Shown here in pieces: positions 50,912-61,317 of a stretch of 64,000 bases of DNA (its first letter is position 1; each line of letters opens with the position of its first letter). The notes below the pieces were generated by a model that was given only the letters and a program-made list of their open reading frames with translations, was not told where the DNA came from and made no database searches. The DNA lies in contig JAOSKI010000010.1 of assembly GCA_027493675.1 (NCBI GenBank), forward strand, positions 59,434 to 123,433, given 5' to 3'. The DNA comes from Microthrixaceae bacterium (lineage in GTDB: Bacteria > Actinomycetota > Acidimicrobiia > Acidimicrobiales > Microtrichaceae). The position numbers and the translations under genes were made by a program.

Positions 50912-51061
50912 ATGACCGAGCGGGGCGACACGACACCGGTTCGCTTCGGCACCCACCGACGTGCCGCGGTGAACCCGGGTGAGAGCCGGCCGCGACCTGT
51001 CGCGCTCATCGGGGCCGGGGTGCCCCAGCGCGCGTCGCTGAGCGACGAGGTCCGTCGATGA
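50912..51061 (+). CDS. Small hypothetical protein (49 aa) coupled to prepilin peptidase
   Basis: ATG 50912 to TGA 51059-51061 encodes MTERGDTTPVRFGTHRRAAV followed by a basic, Pro/Gly-rich remainder ending SLSDEVRR. The stop overlaps the start of the prepilin-peptidase gene as ATGA (51058-51061). No family is recognised; the coupling is the main support. The preceding 160 bases (50750-50911) hold nothing I can assign. Confidence 0.4.
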   Translation: MTERGDTTPVRFGTHRRAAVNPGESRPRPVALIGAGVPQRASLSDEVRR

Positions 51062-51841
51062 CGACGCTTCTCGCTGCTGGAGTCGGGCTCGTGGTGGCCT
51101 GGATCATCACGATCCCACTCTTCCGCTACAAGGAGCTCCGACCGATGTCGCGTCGCGACGTCTCTGCGGAGGATGGCCTCGCGATTCGGGCGGTGATACG
51201 TCACGCCAGGTATCCGGGGTCCACGACCGATCTGAACGCCATGGACGTCGTCCCGATCTGGTCATGGTTCGCGCCGAACCGACATGGTCACAGCCGGGTG
51301 CCGATGCTCGTGGTGGCGATGCAGGTGGGCCTGCCGCTCGCGATGGCAATCACCGCTCACACCTTCGACTCCGAGCCGACAACGGTGCTGGTGGCGTACT
51401 GCTGGTTCGCCACGTTGGCCGCGGCCGTGGCCGTGGTGGATGCCCGGATCTGGCTGATCCCATGGTGGATGCCCTGGGTCGGCGCCGCCGTCGGCGCGGT
51501 TCTCCTGGGCGCCGCGGCGGTTGACCTCGACAGGCTCGACCGCATGGTGTGGGCCGCTGCCTCCGGTGTGGGCGCGTACGCGATGTTCTTCGTGTTGTTC
51601 CTGGCGGCACCAGGCCGGCTCGGCTTCGGCGACGTACGAATCGCGCTGCCGATCGGTATGTTCGCCGGGTTCGTTAGCCCCCTGTTGGTCCTCTGGGCAT
51701 TCCTCCTTGGAAGCCTGTTGGGAGTCCTCGTCGGCGTCGCGTCGATCGCCGCACGAAAAAAGCGGCAGGCACTTCGCCTTCGGACCTCCCCTCGCCGCGG
51801 GCGCGCTGGTCGCCATATGGCTGAGCCCCCAGCTGCTCTGA
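51058..51841 (+). CDS. Type IV prepilin peptidase-like membrane aspartyl protease
   Basis: Integral membrane aspartyl protease of the A24 family, which cleaves class III signal peptides of pseudopilins. ATG 51058 gives MTTLLAAGVGLVVAWIITIP. Two catalytic acids are visible: AAAVAVVDARIWLIPWW (first Asp) and GRLGFGDVRIALPIGMF (the GxGD motif), between seven or so hydrophobic segments. The N-terminal methyltransferase zinc-finger of full-length PilD is absent, so it is the short form. A frame change near 51765 gives the real end ALVAIWLSPQLL. No pilin or pilus gene is in the window, so the substrate is elsewhere. Confidence 0.82.
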
Positions 51842-51999
51842 GCACCTGCAGGTGCGCACCGGGTAGATCGACCATGGCGTGACCGTTTCGACATCGAGGC
51901 GGGCTGCCGCGCTGATACAAGGTGCAGGGGGTGTTCTGAGGGGTGACGGTTCGTTCGCTGGTGCGATGGTGGGACCTTCACTGATCAGGAGGTCTGAGC

Positions 52000-53392
52000 A
52001 TGGCTGTGGAGTTTGGCTGGGGTGGCCCGAGCAGGCCGAGCTCATGGCCCGGGCGGGGCCTGGATCCGACCCGAGTGCTGTTGGTGCCGGTGGATGTCGG
52101 CAAGTCTGAAGCCAGGGGCGATGGTCACTGATCTCCTTCGCAGAGGTCGTGACATCACCTGTTCAAGTTCGGTCTGACCGCGCCCGAGCGAAGACGCTCA
52201 GTGAGCGGACAGCCAGCGTGACAGCGGCACGGTCAGCCGCATTGTGCCGGGTCGGGATCGAGACTGCTGGCCACTACCACCGTCCGCTCGTCGAGTATCT
52301 CGTCGCTGGCCGGGTCGAGGTCGTCGAGTTGAACCCCGCTGCGGTCAAAGCCGCCCGAGGCCAGCAGCCGCGGGCGCGCCAGAAGACCGACGAGCGAGAT
52401 CTAGCTGCGATCGCGGATCTGTTGATCCGCGGTGCTGGCCGGCCGCCGCAGCAGCGGACATCTGCGGTGCCCGAACAGGCGGCGTGGGTGGCTCACCGTC
52501 GCCGCAAGGTCGACATGGGCCGCCGGCTCGGTCAACAGATCCACGCTCAGCCCGATCTGGTGTTCCCGGGTCTCGGCGCGTGCATAGGCGACATCTTCGA
52601 CACGAGGTCCGGGGGATGATCCTGACTGAGCTTGCAACCCGAACGTGTGGTCTGTCTCGGTCCGACACGCCCGCGGGTTGTGCCCGCACCTGCGGGGTCC
52701 GCATGAGTATCGCTAAGTCCGAACAGATCGTCGCGTGTGCCCGCGACGCGTTGACATCCCAGAGCAGCCAACGAGACCTCATCGAACTGCACCTTGCCGC
52801 GGGACTCGCCATGTTCAGCGCCGTCGAGGCCGAGGTCCTGCGCTGCGAACGCGAACTCGCAGTGTTGATCACGTCGACCCCGGCCGGGGTGCTGACGTCG
52901 ATTCCGGGGGTCGGTGTCGTGCGAGCGTCCGCGTATGGCGCCGCGATCGGTGATCACAGACGGTTCAGGAACGCGGACGTCGTACGCGCTCGCTGGGCTG
53001 TCACCGGCGAGCTACGAATCAGCCGGGCGCGCACGCCCCGGGCTCGGCATCACGAAGGCCGGGTCCGTCACGCTGCGCCAGGCGATCCTCGAGCTCGGGA
53101 AAGGCATGGGCATGCATCACCCCGACTTCGCCGACTACCGGGCCCGGCTCATCGCCCGCGGGAAACCCCGCCCGATCGCAGCAGTCGCTGTCGCGCACCG
53201 AGCTCACTGGGTGCCGCGTTCGCGTTGATGCGCGACAACACCGTGTTCGACCCCCGCACACCCAGTCCCCACGAGTGCGGGCCGGCCCGTCACGACGTCA
53301 CAACCGACACCGGAAACGACGTGACCGGCCCGCGGACCCCACGATCGCCCATCACCTCATCAAACTCAACCGGCAACCAGCAACACCGGTGA
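52000..53392 (+). mobile_element. IS110-family transposase gene (frame-disrupted)
   Basis: A DEDD transposase of the IS110/IS116/IS902 group. ATG 52000, with AGGAGG just upstream, leads to LLVPVDVGKSEARG (first acidic strand), then VELNPAAVKAARGQQPRAR and KTDERDLAAIADLLIRG. The C-terminal Transposase_20 region has a helix-hairpin-helix LTSIPGVGVVRASAYGAAIG and YALAGLSPASYESAGR, GITKAGSVTLRQAILE. It ends MRDNTVFDPRTPSPHE. At least four frame changes interrupt it (near 52110, 52590, 52990 and 53210). IS110 elements lack typical terminal inverted repeats, so ends cannot be set by eye. It marks the left side of the accessory region. Whether it is active or decayed cannot be told because of the general base errors. 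Confidence 0.85.
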
Positions 53393-53698
53393 ACACAGGT
53401 CGGGGACGGGTCCCGGACCAACGTCGAGCGCGCTAGGACAGGCCCCCGCTTCCGGGGGTGCAAATGTCGACCTAAGCAAGACGCCGGGACCCACCCACAG
53501 CGAGCACGAACACACGCCCTGAACCAGCCGCCCCCGGCAGCCGAGTCCGCGTACATCAGCCAGCGCCGCACGGAACCCCCGACCACCACATCCAGTCCCC
53601 TGCCGAGCAACCCGAACCACGGGCAACCGCCCGAGGACAACCCCACGCGCGCTTCTTCCCACAACGAACCCTGACACTGGCGCCAGTCGCACGGCGTG
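53393..53698. other. Gene-free stretch between the IS110 gene and the integrase
   Basis: No convincing coding frame is seen. It contains a small perfect hairpin CCCCCG-CTTC-CGGGGG at 53443-53458. This would be a natural place for an IS end or an attachment site, but no tRNA gene or direct repeat was recognised. Confidence 0.4.
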
Positions 53699-54950
53699 GT
53701 GAACGGAGACGCCGTGCGCGGATCGGTGATGAAGGGGCTCCAGGGTGGACCTATGTCCTTCTACCTGGGACGCGACGCGCCGGGGGAAGAAGCAGCAGAA
53801 GTGGGCGGCGGCCACCGCACGAAGAAGGAAGCCGAGACGCTTCACCGAAGAACCGGAGCGGATGCGCACCGGCATGTGGGTCGATCCCGGCGTCACCACG
53901 CTTGGCGAATACCTCACGGAGTGGCTCGCCGCGATGGAGTCGAACGTGGTCGACACGACGTTCCGGAGCGTACGAGCAGTCGATGCGCAACTGGGTGGTG
54001 CCGAGGCTCGGGTTCTGTGCGCCTGACCGAGGTCTCGCCGATGCACCTGCGGTCGCTGCAGACCGAACTGCTGCGCGACGGACGGGCCGACGGTACGGGC
54101 GGCCTGGCACCCAGGTCGGTGGCGTCGTGTCGTCGGGTGCGAGCCAGGCGCTGAAAGACGCCGTCGGTGGGGTCTGTTGATCCGCAACCCGATGGACGCT
54201 GTCGACCTGCCGAGGGTGGTGGACGCCGAGATGGTCACGTGGTCCGGACACCCAGGCCCGGGCGTTCTCGACGCCGTGGCCGGCGACTGGCTGTATGTGA
54301 TGTGGGTGCTGTTCCTGACTACCGGTGTGCGCTGCGGGAGCTGGCCGGACTTCCCCGATGGGACGACATCGACTTCGACCGGGCGACCATGGCGATCGTG
54401 CGCAACCGGGTCTCGGCCGGGCGCGGAAGGCGGTGAGCACCCACCAGCCGAAGACTCGACGTGGGCGTCGCAACGTCGCACTCGACGTGACCTCGGTCGA
54501 GGTGCTGCGGGCACACCGACCGCGGAGCTCGAGGAACGAATGCGATTCGGCCGCGCGGGTCGACTCCGGCTACGTGTTCTGCGGCGTCGATGGCGCTGCG
54601 CCGTATCCCGACACGATCACCGCGACTTCAAGTCGATCATCCGCAAGCTCGACGTCCCACAGATCCGTCTGCACGACATGCGCCACACCTCAGCGACCTT
54701 GGCGCTGAAGGCAGGCATCCACCCGAAGGTGGTCTCCGAGCGCCTCGGCCACGCCATGGTGAGCATCACGCTGGACTCTACAGCCACGTCCTCGACGGCA
54801 TGCAGGCTGAAGCTCGAGCAGATCGGAGCGGTGGTGTTCGGTGGGTCGGACCAAGCGTTGTCGAATGAGCAGCATCCGGCCGCACACCGACCCAGCCCCT
54901 GGTGTCCTTCGTTGTCGGTGGCTGCTGCGACACTTCCGTCACCGGAGTGA
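53699..54950 (+). CDS. Tyrosine recombinase (phage-type integrase)
   Basis: Site-specific recombinase that integrates and excises mobile DNA. GTG 53699 leads to VRGSVMK and an Arm-binding region (LGRDATGKKQQKW-like, then RTKKEAE). The SAM-like core-binding domain is TLGEYLTEWLAAMESNVVDT, and the catalytic domain shows the first Arg in LFLTTGVRCGELAGL (frame change within), RRGRRNVALDVTSVEVLRAH, HDMRHTSATLALKAGIHPKV with the HxxR pair, and YSHVLDGMQAEA with the nucleophile Tyr in LDLYSHV. Frames change near 53760, 53850, 53990, 54160, 54350, 54430 and 54780. All catalytic residues are present when frames are joined. The end is uncertain (54868 or 54950). It lies 6 bases before the PIN-like gene. 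Confidence 0.87.
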
Positions 54951-54955
54951 CGAGA

Positions 54956-55915
54956 ATGGCCATGATCACGATCTACCTCGACCAGAACATGTGGATCGGG
55001 CTCAAGAACGCGGCGACGGGTTCGGCGAACTCAAAGCGATTCGCCGGGCTACCGGAAGCATGCAGGGAAGCTGTCACGGCGGAACGATGCCGCTTCGTTC
55101 TCTCGTACCCCACTACGAGGAGACGCATCGACGACCTCAGCTCGCTGGAGCGCGCCGTCCTCGCCCGGATCATGCTCGAACTGTCGCACGCACAGACGAT
55201 GACGGTTCCCGAAGTCATCATCCGCCACGAGGTACGGGCCGCTCTTCACGATCTGCCTGACCTTGACCTCGACCTCCCAGCTTTCGATCCGTTCGGCTGG
55301 GGACTCCGACCACGCGATCGGCCATCCGATCATCGCCGATGCGGTGGCGGCCAGCTTGATTCCGTCGGCCTTCAAGGAGGCCGCGATCGCACAGCTCCAG
55401 TTCGAGCGCCCGTCGGCGCCGACCGGGACACCCTCACGTCCGCCCGACGACCACCCTCCATCACCGAAGCAACAACCGCTCTACGCCGCTGAGAGAACAG
55501 AGCTCAGATCACGGATGCAGGGGTGGAGCCGGGATCGCGCCCGAGCGGACAACTTCACGCTGGCTTCCGAGTTGGTCGAGCTGATCCCGATCATCGACGA
55601 GGTCGCTGCTCCGCTCGGCCGCAGCTCCACCGACGTGATTGCGCTGGGCCGCCCGGTCTCAACCGGTTCATGTCCCTGCTCCCTATGGAGTCGATCGTTT
55701 CCCACCTCCACCGATCCGCGCCCTTACCGACCGCGGCAGCTCAACGACCACAACGACGTGGTGTACCCTGCACGCCGCCGCGGCCTACTGCGATGCTGTA
55801 GTCGGGGAGAGGCACTGGACATCGAAGCTGAAGGACCGTCGGTGCCCAACCAAGGCGGGCTTCACCGGTTCATCGCCGGAGGAGCTTCGCGAGCTGCTCC
55901 AGCAACTCGGAATAG
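54956..55915 (+). CDS. PIN-like domain protein of the accessory element
   Basis: ATG 54956 begins MAMITIYLDQNMWIGLKNAA, an N-terminal strand ending in Asp-Gln-Asn, as in PIN-type nuclease folds. The middle is helical (SSLERAVLARIMLELSHAQT, ASELVELIPIIDEVAAPLG). The C-terminal part, in another frame, is NDHNDVVY followed by LHAAAAYCDAVVGERHWTSK, which supplies further Asp residues in the place of the third and fourth PIN acids, and ends near EELRELLQQLGIA. Frames change near 55290, 55480, 55680 and 55770. I do not recognise a named family. It is next to the integrase and convergent with the relaxase, with ends within 10 bases. Confidence 0.55.
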
Positions 55916-55921
55916 CGAGCG

Positions 55922-58411
55922 TTACCAGCCGACGTCGAGGTCGTCGTCGGCACCGAGGTCGGGATCGGCGCGGTCGATCGCGGCCCTTGGCGGCGGTCTT
56001 GTGCAGCGACTGACGACGAGGTCGTAGGGTCGGCATGCCCTCGTGCCGTCCGTAGCGTTCGAGCCCGTCGGCTGGCTCAGTCGACACGACGTACATGCGG
56101 TTGGATTCGCGGCTACGGCTCAGCCCGACGTAGCCCATCTCGCAGTGCAGGTCAGTCGCTGGAGAGCAGCAGGCCGTGGTCACAGGTCCGGCCCTGGGCC
56201 TTGAGGACGGTCACGGCGTATCCGTGCCGCATCGACCCTGCCGCGAGGTAGTCGCGCCGAGGGTGCGGTCACCCTCCTCGGTGCAGATCGTCACGGTCGT
56301 CGCGCCGTGGTCGATGGCGGTGATTCCCGCCGACGGTGCCGCTACGGACACCGCCCGTAGTCGTTGCGCGTACAGACCACGTGGTCACCGACCCGGAACG
56401 GCCGGCCGCCGACGATCACCGGCTCGCCGCTCAGCTCACCGGCCGCAGCGACGAGCTGGCGGGCCCGACGATTCAGATCGTCCACGTCGGCATTGCGCCT
56501 CGCCATCATCAACGAGGCCCGGCCGTCGTTCCGATGACGGAACCAGTCGCCGACCATTCCGTCGCGCACCGCCTCGGCGTTCGGTGCGGCCACCACGTCG
56601 CCGTGCTTTCGCAGTGACCGCATTGCCCGTTCGACATCTCCGGAGCGGAGCTGGTCGAAGGCCTCGCGCTCGACGGTGTCTTGCTGCCGATGGTTCTCGG
56701 TGAGTGTCAGGATCGGATGCCGACGCTCCAGCGATGCGAGCACACCTCGGTCTTGATCTCGGGGAGCTGTTTCGGGTCGCCGACGAGCACCACCTTCGCT
56801 CCGCTCGCCACCGCTGTCTGCAGCAGCGGCGCGAGGGCTCGTGTGCCGACCATCCCGGCCTCGTCGATCACCAAGACCGTACGTCGGTCAAGCCACTGGC
56901 GGTCGCGCTCCAGGTCCAGGGTGAGCTTTGCGATGGGGCTGGACGGGATGCCCGAGCCGGCCTGGAGCTCAGGCGCTGCGGATGCGGCCAGGGCGCAGCC
57001 GACGACCCGGTAGCTGGTGCGCTGCCAGGCCTCTTGTGCCGCATCGAGGCTGAACGTCTTGCCGGTCCCTGCGGCGGCGACGAGCACGTCGACCGAACGG
57101 CCGGAACTGCAGATCTCGGTGACGACGTGTGCCTGCTCGGGGCTGACCGATGGTCGAGCATCGAAGGCTGATGCGAGGGCGCCCGGCGACGCGACGGCAC
57201 GATCGGCATCCACCCCATCGTGGACGAGCGCGAACCAGGTCCTGTTCCAGGGCCATCAGCTCGATGGTGGAGAAGCTGGTTCCGGTCCGCTCCTCCCAGC
57301 CGACTGCTACCACCTCGAGTCGTTGCAGGTACTGCGACCCCAGCGACTCGATCACCTCTACCGGAACAGCCGCTGGCAGCTCGTCGATCACGCGACGCAG
57401 CACGTCACGGCGATCGAACGTCGAGTACGTCTCGGTCAGCCCGCTGGATGACGAGAGTCGGTTGAACAGAGCGGTTGTCTCGTCAGCGTCAATCGACGGG
57501 ACTTGATGGTCAGCCATGACCACCGCCAGATCGGCTGTGCTGACGCCGATGGTCAGGGCCTCGGAGCGCCACCGGGCTTGCTGGTCAGGTGTCCGTTCAG
57601 GGCTGACCACCTTCGCAGCGCGGGTCTCCAGGGTCGAGACCTGCGCCGCCTTGGCCGAGGTCAGGCCCCACTCGGCCATGGTCAGCTCTCGATCTGCTCG
57701 CGTCGCTTGAGAACAGGTCGATCAGCCTCCTCGTCGATGCCAGCGATGTCGGCCAGTCCGCCGTGGATCGGCGTCCAGACCACGCCGATCCGTTCGGTCA
57801 GGGGTCTCGTTGCGGAGATGCGCCTGGTACAGGTAGCCGGCGGTGCGGGCGTGGTCGTAGAGCGCCGTGGCGTCGATCGTGCGCCACCGTCCGTCCGCGG
57901 TCCGCAACGAGCTCGCCACCAGCACGTGCGTGTGTAGCAACGGGTCCCGGTCGCCGGAGGTCCGGTGCCGGAACCTCGCAGCGATGAACCGTCCGCCGGA
58001 ACCCGGTGCGTTCGTTGCGCCCGTCCGGGTAAACGCCGCGACTTCCTCCATGTAGGCGACGGCCCGATCCACGGCTGCGTCGTGCGCATCAGCGACCATG
58101 CGAGCCACTGCGGCTCCCGAGCCCCCCAGAGGATCGACACCGACTTCGGCGCCCGGAACGTCAGGTCCCAGCCGGGCACCCTTGCGGTTCCTGCCCGATG
58201 CAGCCGCTCGCCGGTCTCGGGATCGAGCTCCGCTGAGCACGGCCCGCAGGTCGTCGCCGTCGACGACACCGTCGAGACCGTGGAGGTGCGACGATGCGAG
58301 CCAGTACCCGGGCGACTCGCCGGTCCTCGGCGTAGTAGTCCTCGACACCCGACACGACCTGTCGAGGTAGTACGACTCAGCATCCGGCGCGAGGCGGTGG
58401 AGGTTCAACAC
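55922..58411 (-). CDS. MobF-type conjugative relaxase with RecD-like helicase (TrwC/TraA family)
   Basis: Nicks the transfer origin and unwinds DNA for conjugation. GTG 58411 (VLNLHRLAPDAESYYLD) supplies the Tyr pair of the TrwC relaxase domain. Next are DLTFRAPKSVSILWG and the metal-binding histidines in DPLLHTHVLVASSLRTADGR, then ALYDHARTAGYLYQAHLR. The helicase part has VDVLVAAAGTGKTFSLDAAQ (Walker A), TVLVIDEAGMVGTRALAPL (Walker B), VVLVGDPKQLPEI and LTENHRQ, with the late motif EMGYVGLSRSRESNRMYVVS. The C-terminus ends DLGADDDLDVGW at a TAA (55922-55924). About 830 residues. Frames change near 58360, 58230, 57700, 57230, 56730, 56345, 56170 and 55990. No mating-pair genes are in the window, so it looks mobilizable rather than self-transmissible. 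Confidence 0.88.
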
Positions 58412-58501
58412 CCCTGACCACCACCTCGATCGGAGGCAGGCGGCATCAGTGATGCAAGTCTGTGAACTCCTCGACAGCGCGCTCACTCGCGGTCAGGCCG
58501 G

Positions 58502-58699
58502 TCACGTGTCCGCTCCGGCCGACTCGCCGAGGATGCGGTCGAGTACGGCCTTCGGCACGACGATCCGTCGGCCGAGCACGATCGCCGGGAGCTCGCCGGA
58601 GCGCACGCAGTGGTAGGCGTGAGCCCGGGAGATCCCCAGGATCCGCGCCGCTTCGGTGACGGACACCGTCCGTCGTTCCACCTGCTCCACCTCGGTCAC
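58502..58699 (-). CDS. Excisionase/MerR-type helix-turn-helix protein
   Basis: Intact 65-residue protein: VSVTEAARILGISRAHAYHC is the helix-turn-helix, followed by VRSGELPAIVLGRRIVVPKA, the wing typical of HTH_17 excisionase-like proteins. Expected role: bending att DNA for excision or controlling the element's genes. It is 91 bases upstream of the relaxase start and downstream of the restriction gene, all on the minus strand. ATG 58699; ends ESAGADT. Confidence 0.85.
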   Translation of the reverse strand: MTEVEQVERRTVSVTEAARILGISRAHAYHCVRSGELPAIVLGRRIVVPKAVLDRILGESAGADT

Positions 58700-58807
58700 C
58701 TCCGAGGACCCGGGCGGTAGCTGGGCGGTCCAGCTCGGCGGCGTCCTCGTGGTTCCTAAAGCGCGAACGCCAAGCGCCTTCCTCGGGATTCGTCGGGGCG
58801 GCGCCGG

Positions 58808-61307
58808 CTACTGGTAGTCGGTGGCCACGCTGGAGGTGTACAGCTCCGAGGCGTCATCGCCGGTGAACTCAGCGACGACTGCCCGAACAGCGGGGTCCAG
58901 CAGGTCGAGGGATCGGGCGTCCCGTTGGCCTGGCCAGTCCCCGGATTGGACGAACCGGTTACCGAATCGTTCGGCGTATTCCGCGGAGCGCCGGAGCTTC
59001 GACCCGGCGTCCGCGAGGTGGGTGCCGTGGGGGGTCGAGCAAGGACACAGAGGGTGCCGTCGCGGCGGGGAGACGACGACCAAGTCGACCTGCAACGACG
59101 ACCAGGCTCGGGGGTGTCCTGGTAGGCGATGCGCACCGCCGACGGGATCGGGCGGGACGGGTTGCGATACCAGGCGACCGTGGTGTCACGACCGAGCTCG
59201 GTCAGCACCGTCCGCTCCCACTCGTTGAGCACAGCAGGGAACTCCCCGTTGGCACCGGCGAAGAGGTGCCGTTCGTAGGTGGGGCAGCTTGTGCCCGGCG
59301 CGTCCTCGGTTGCGACCTGAGATTGGAGAGCAGTTCGACGGTCACCGGCTCCGGTGTCGACGTCTGCTCCTGGACCCGACGGAAATCGTGCGCGCTTTGC
59401 CGGTCGTGTTGGCGATCGCGGCGCGTGAGAGGCGAGTGGCCTTGGACCCACTCGGTCGCGCGCTCCTCGACCGAATCGATCACCCCCGGGACCCGAAGCG
59501 GCGCAGCGACCTGCCGCGGACATCGAACAGGTCCGCGCCGTCGCCGGCCTCGCGATAGCGGTGCTCCAGGTAGCCGGTACCGACCCCTCCTTGACGGAAC
59601 GCACCATCCGCCCGGTGTCACGGTCGAAGTCCCCGAGGTGATCCGCACGCTTCGTCGCTCCACGGTGCGTTCGGTGCCGGAGATGTCGGTGGAGGTCGCT
59701 TGAGCGACGTCTCCTCCAGTGCCGCACCTCGGCTGCGACGTCGGCCTTGAACTCGGCGGCCTTCCCCGTCGAGTCGGGCGTTGAGGGCCGTTGTCAGCTC
59801 GGTTCCCGCGTCGGCGACGGGCGGATCCCTGTCCTTGGGCGAGTCCGCGAGGGAGCGTCGCCAGCAGCTTCGCCCGCCGTAGTGGGCTGGCGAGCCGGTC
59901 GGGTGCGGGCAGGCTGGGGATCGATTCGACAGCGACGAACACGTCGGCCTCGAGCGAGGCGTTGCGTTCGAAGACCTGCGTGGCGATGACCGGGTCCGAC
60001 CCGGTGCCGCCCTCGCCTTCGCGCGCGCCGATGATCTTCTCGAGGGTGCCGCGGTTGAACAGCGGGAGGTAGCACGACACGGTGTTGAGGGCATCGTCGG
60101 TCGTGATCCGGTGCGCGAGCGGTGTTCGCACCATCCGCCCGATGATCTCGCGATGTGGGTCGGAGTCCGTCGCCGGACGCTCGGAGTAGAGGACCTCGGC
60201 GTGGGCAGTCCCATCCTGTCGAGATGGCGGTCTTGGCGAGGACGGCGCGGATGTCGGTGTCACTCTGGATCGACTCCGGGGAACCCAACGCACCTTGCGT
60301 TCGCCCAGCACGAGCGGTTCGTGCTCGCCGAAGACGTGCACGACAGCGTCGGGCCCCAAAGGTCGGGACCACGGCGCCGACGGTGGAGAGCACGTCGGTC
60401 AGCTTGGTGTCGTCGGCCTTGTCGGGCACCTGCACGACCGGGACCGGCAGCACCTCGGGCTCGTCCTGGGAGGCGGAGTACTCGGCCCATCGCCGCTCGT
60501 AGTCGAGGGTGTCTTCGACCGCCTGGCGCAGCAGCGTCGTGGAGAAGGAGCCGGCCTCGTCCCGGGTTGGTCGAGGCCGATCTGCTCCTTGAGCAGCCCG
60601 GAGCGGCGCACGTCCGCAGTGCTGACCTGGACGTCGGTGTAGGTGTCGCGTTCGGCGAGGCCGGCCATCGCCTCGCCGGAAGCGGTCGATCGTCGCGGAG
60701 ATGCCCCACACAACCGGCACAGCGTCGTTGGTGCCAGCGCGGCCGTCGACGATCTGGCGCACGATCGTCGTGCGGTCCGCAACGCGCTTCATGCCCTTGT
60801 GGGCTTCGTCGAGGACCAACACCAGGTCGGTGGTGTTGCTGTCGATGGTTCGGCCGATGATCTCCCACATCGAGTACTCGCGCAGGTTGTTGCCGCCCTG
60901 GGAGAGCCCCTGCGTTCTTCGACAGCTTCTGGACGTTCAGGAAGTAGACGCGACCGGGCGACAGCTCGCTGTTGAGGAAGTCGTTGCCCAACTCGACCAG
61001 CCGTGCCGGCTGGAGCTGCTCGGATGCCTGGAGCATCTTGGCCCGGGTCTGGCGGTTGAGCGCCGGGTCGTCGGTCACCCACAGGAACGCGACGTTCGGG
61101 TCGGGGTCGCAGTCGAGGTCCGCTGAGCCGTGGAAGAGTGCCTCGATCACCGCCGCCGCGATCACCGTCTTGCCCGACCCCGTGATCGCGGGAGAGCGCG
61201 AACGACGAGTGGGCCTGGTGCTCACGCCAGTTGCCGACGCCTTTGCGCAGCTGGGCCAACACATCAACCGCGGCCTGGCGTTGGTAGTCGCGCAGCTCGA
61301 ACTTCAC
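58808..61307 (-). CDS. Type III restriction endonuclease, Res (helicase-nuclease) subunit
   Basis: ATP-dependent translocase and nuclease partner of the Mod protein. GTG 61307 starts VKFELRDYQRQAAVDVLAQL. The helicase motifs are AITGSGKTVIAAAVIEALFH (Walker A), TDLVLVLDEAHKGMKRVADR (DEAH box), PVVWGISATIDRF (motif III) and AISTGWDCPRRGPLL near motif VI. The C-terminal region (AVLNEWERTVLTELGRDTTV, WYRNPSRPIPSAVRIAYQDT and QVDLVVVSPPRRHPLCPCST) holds the likely nuclease domain, whose D/E-x-K triad I could not fix across the frame breaks. Frames change in about ten places. The end DDASELYTSSVATDYQ is at 58808. About 833 residues. It starts 11 bases after mod. Confidence 0.82.
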
Positions 61308-61317
61308 CCGACGCTCC

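Noticed and set aside
53443..53458. CCCCCG-CTTC-CGGGGG hairpin as an IS110 end or terminator
   Set aside because: Only six base pairs and no T-tract; IS110 ends have no simple signature to match.
53366..54514. Open frame of 382 codons on the minus strand opposite the integrase
   Set aside because: The plus strand carries clear recombinase motifs (HxxR, Tyr), and the minus reading is Arg/Ser/Pro-rich without any motif.
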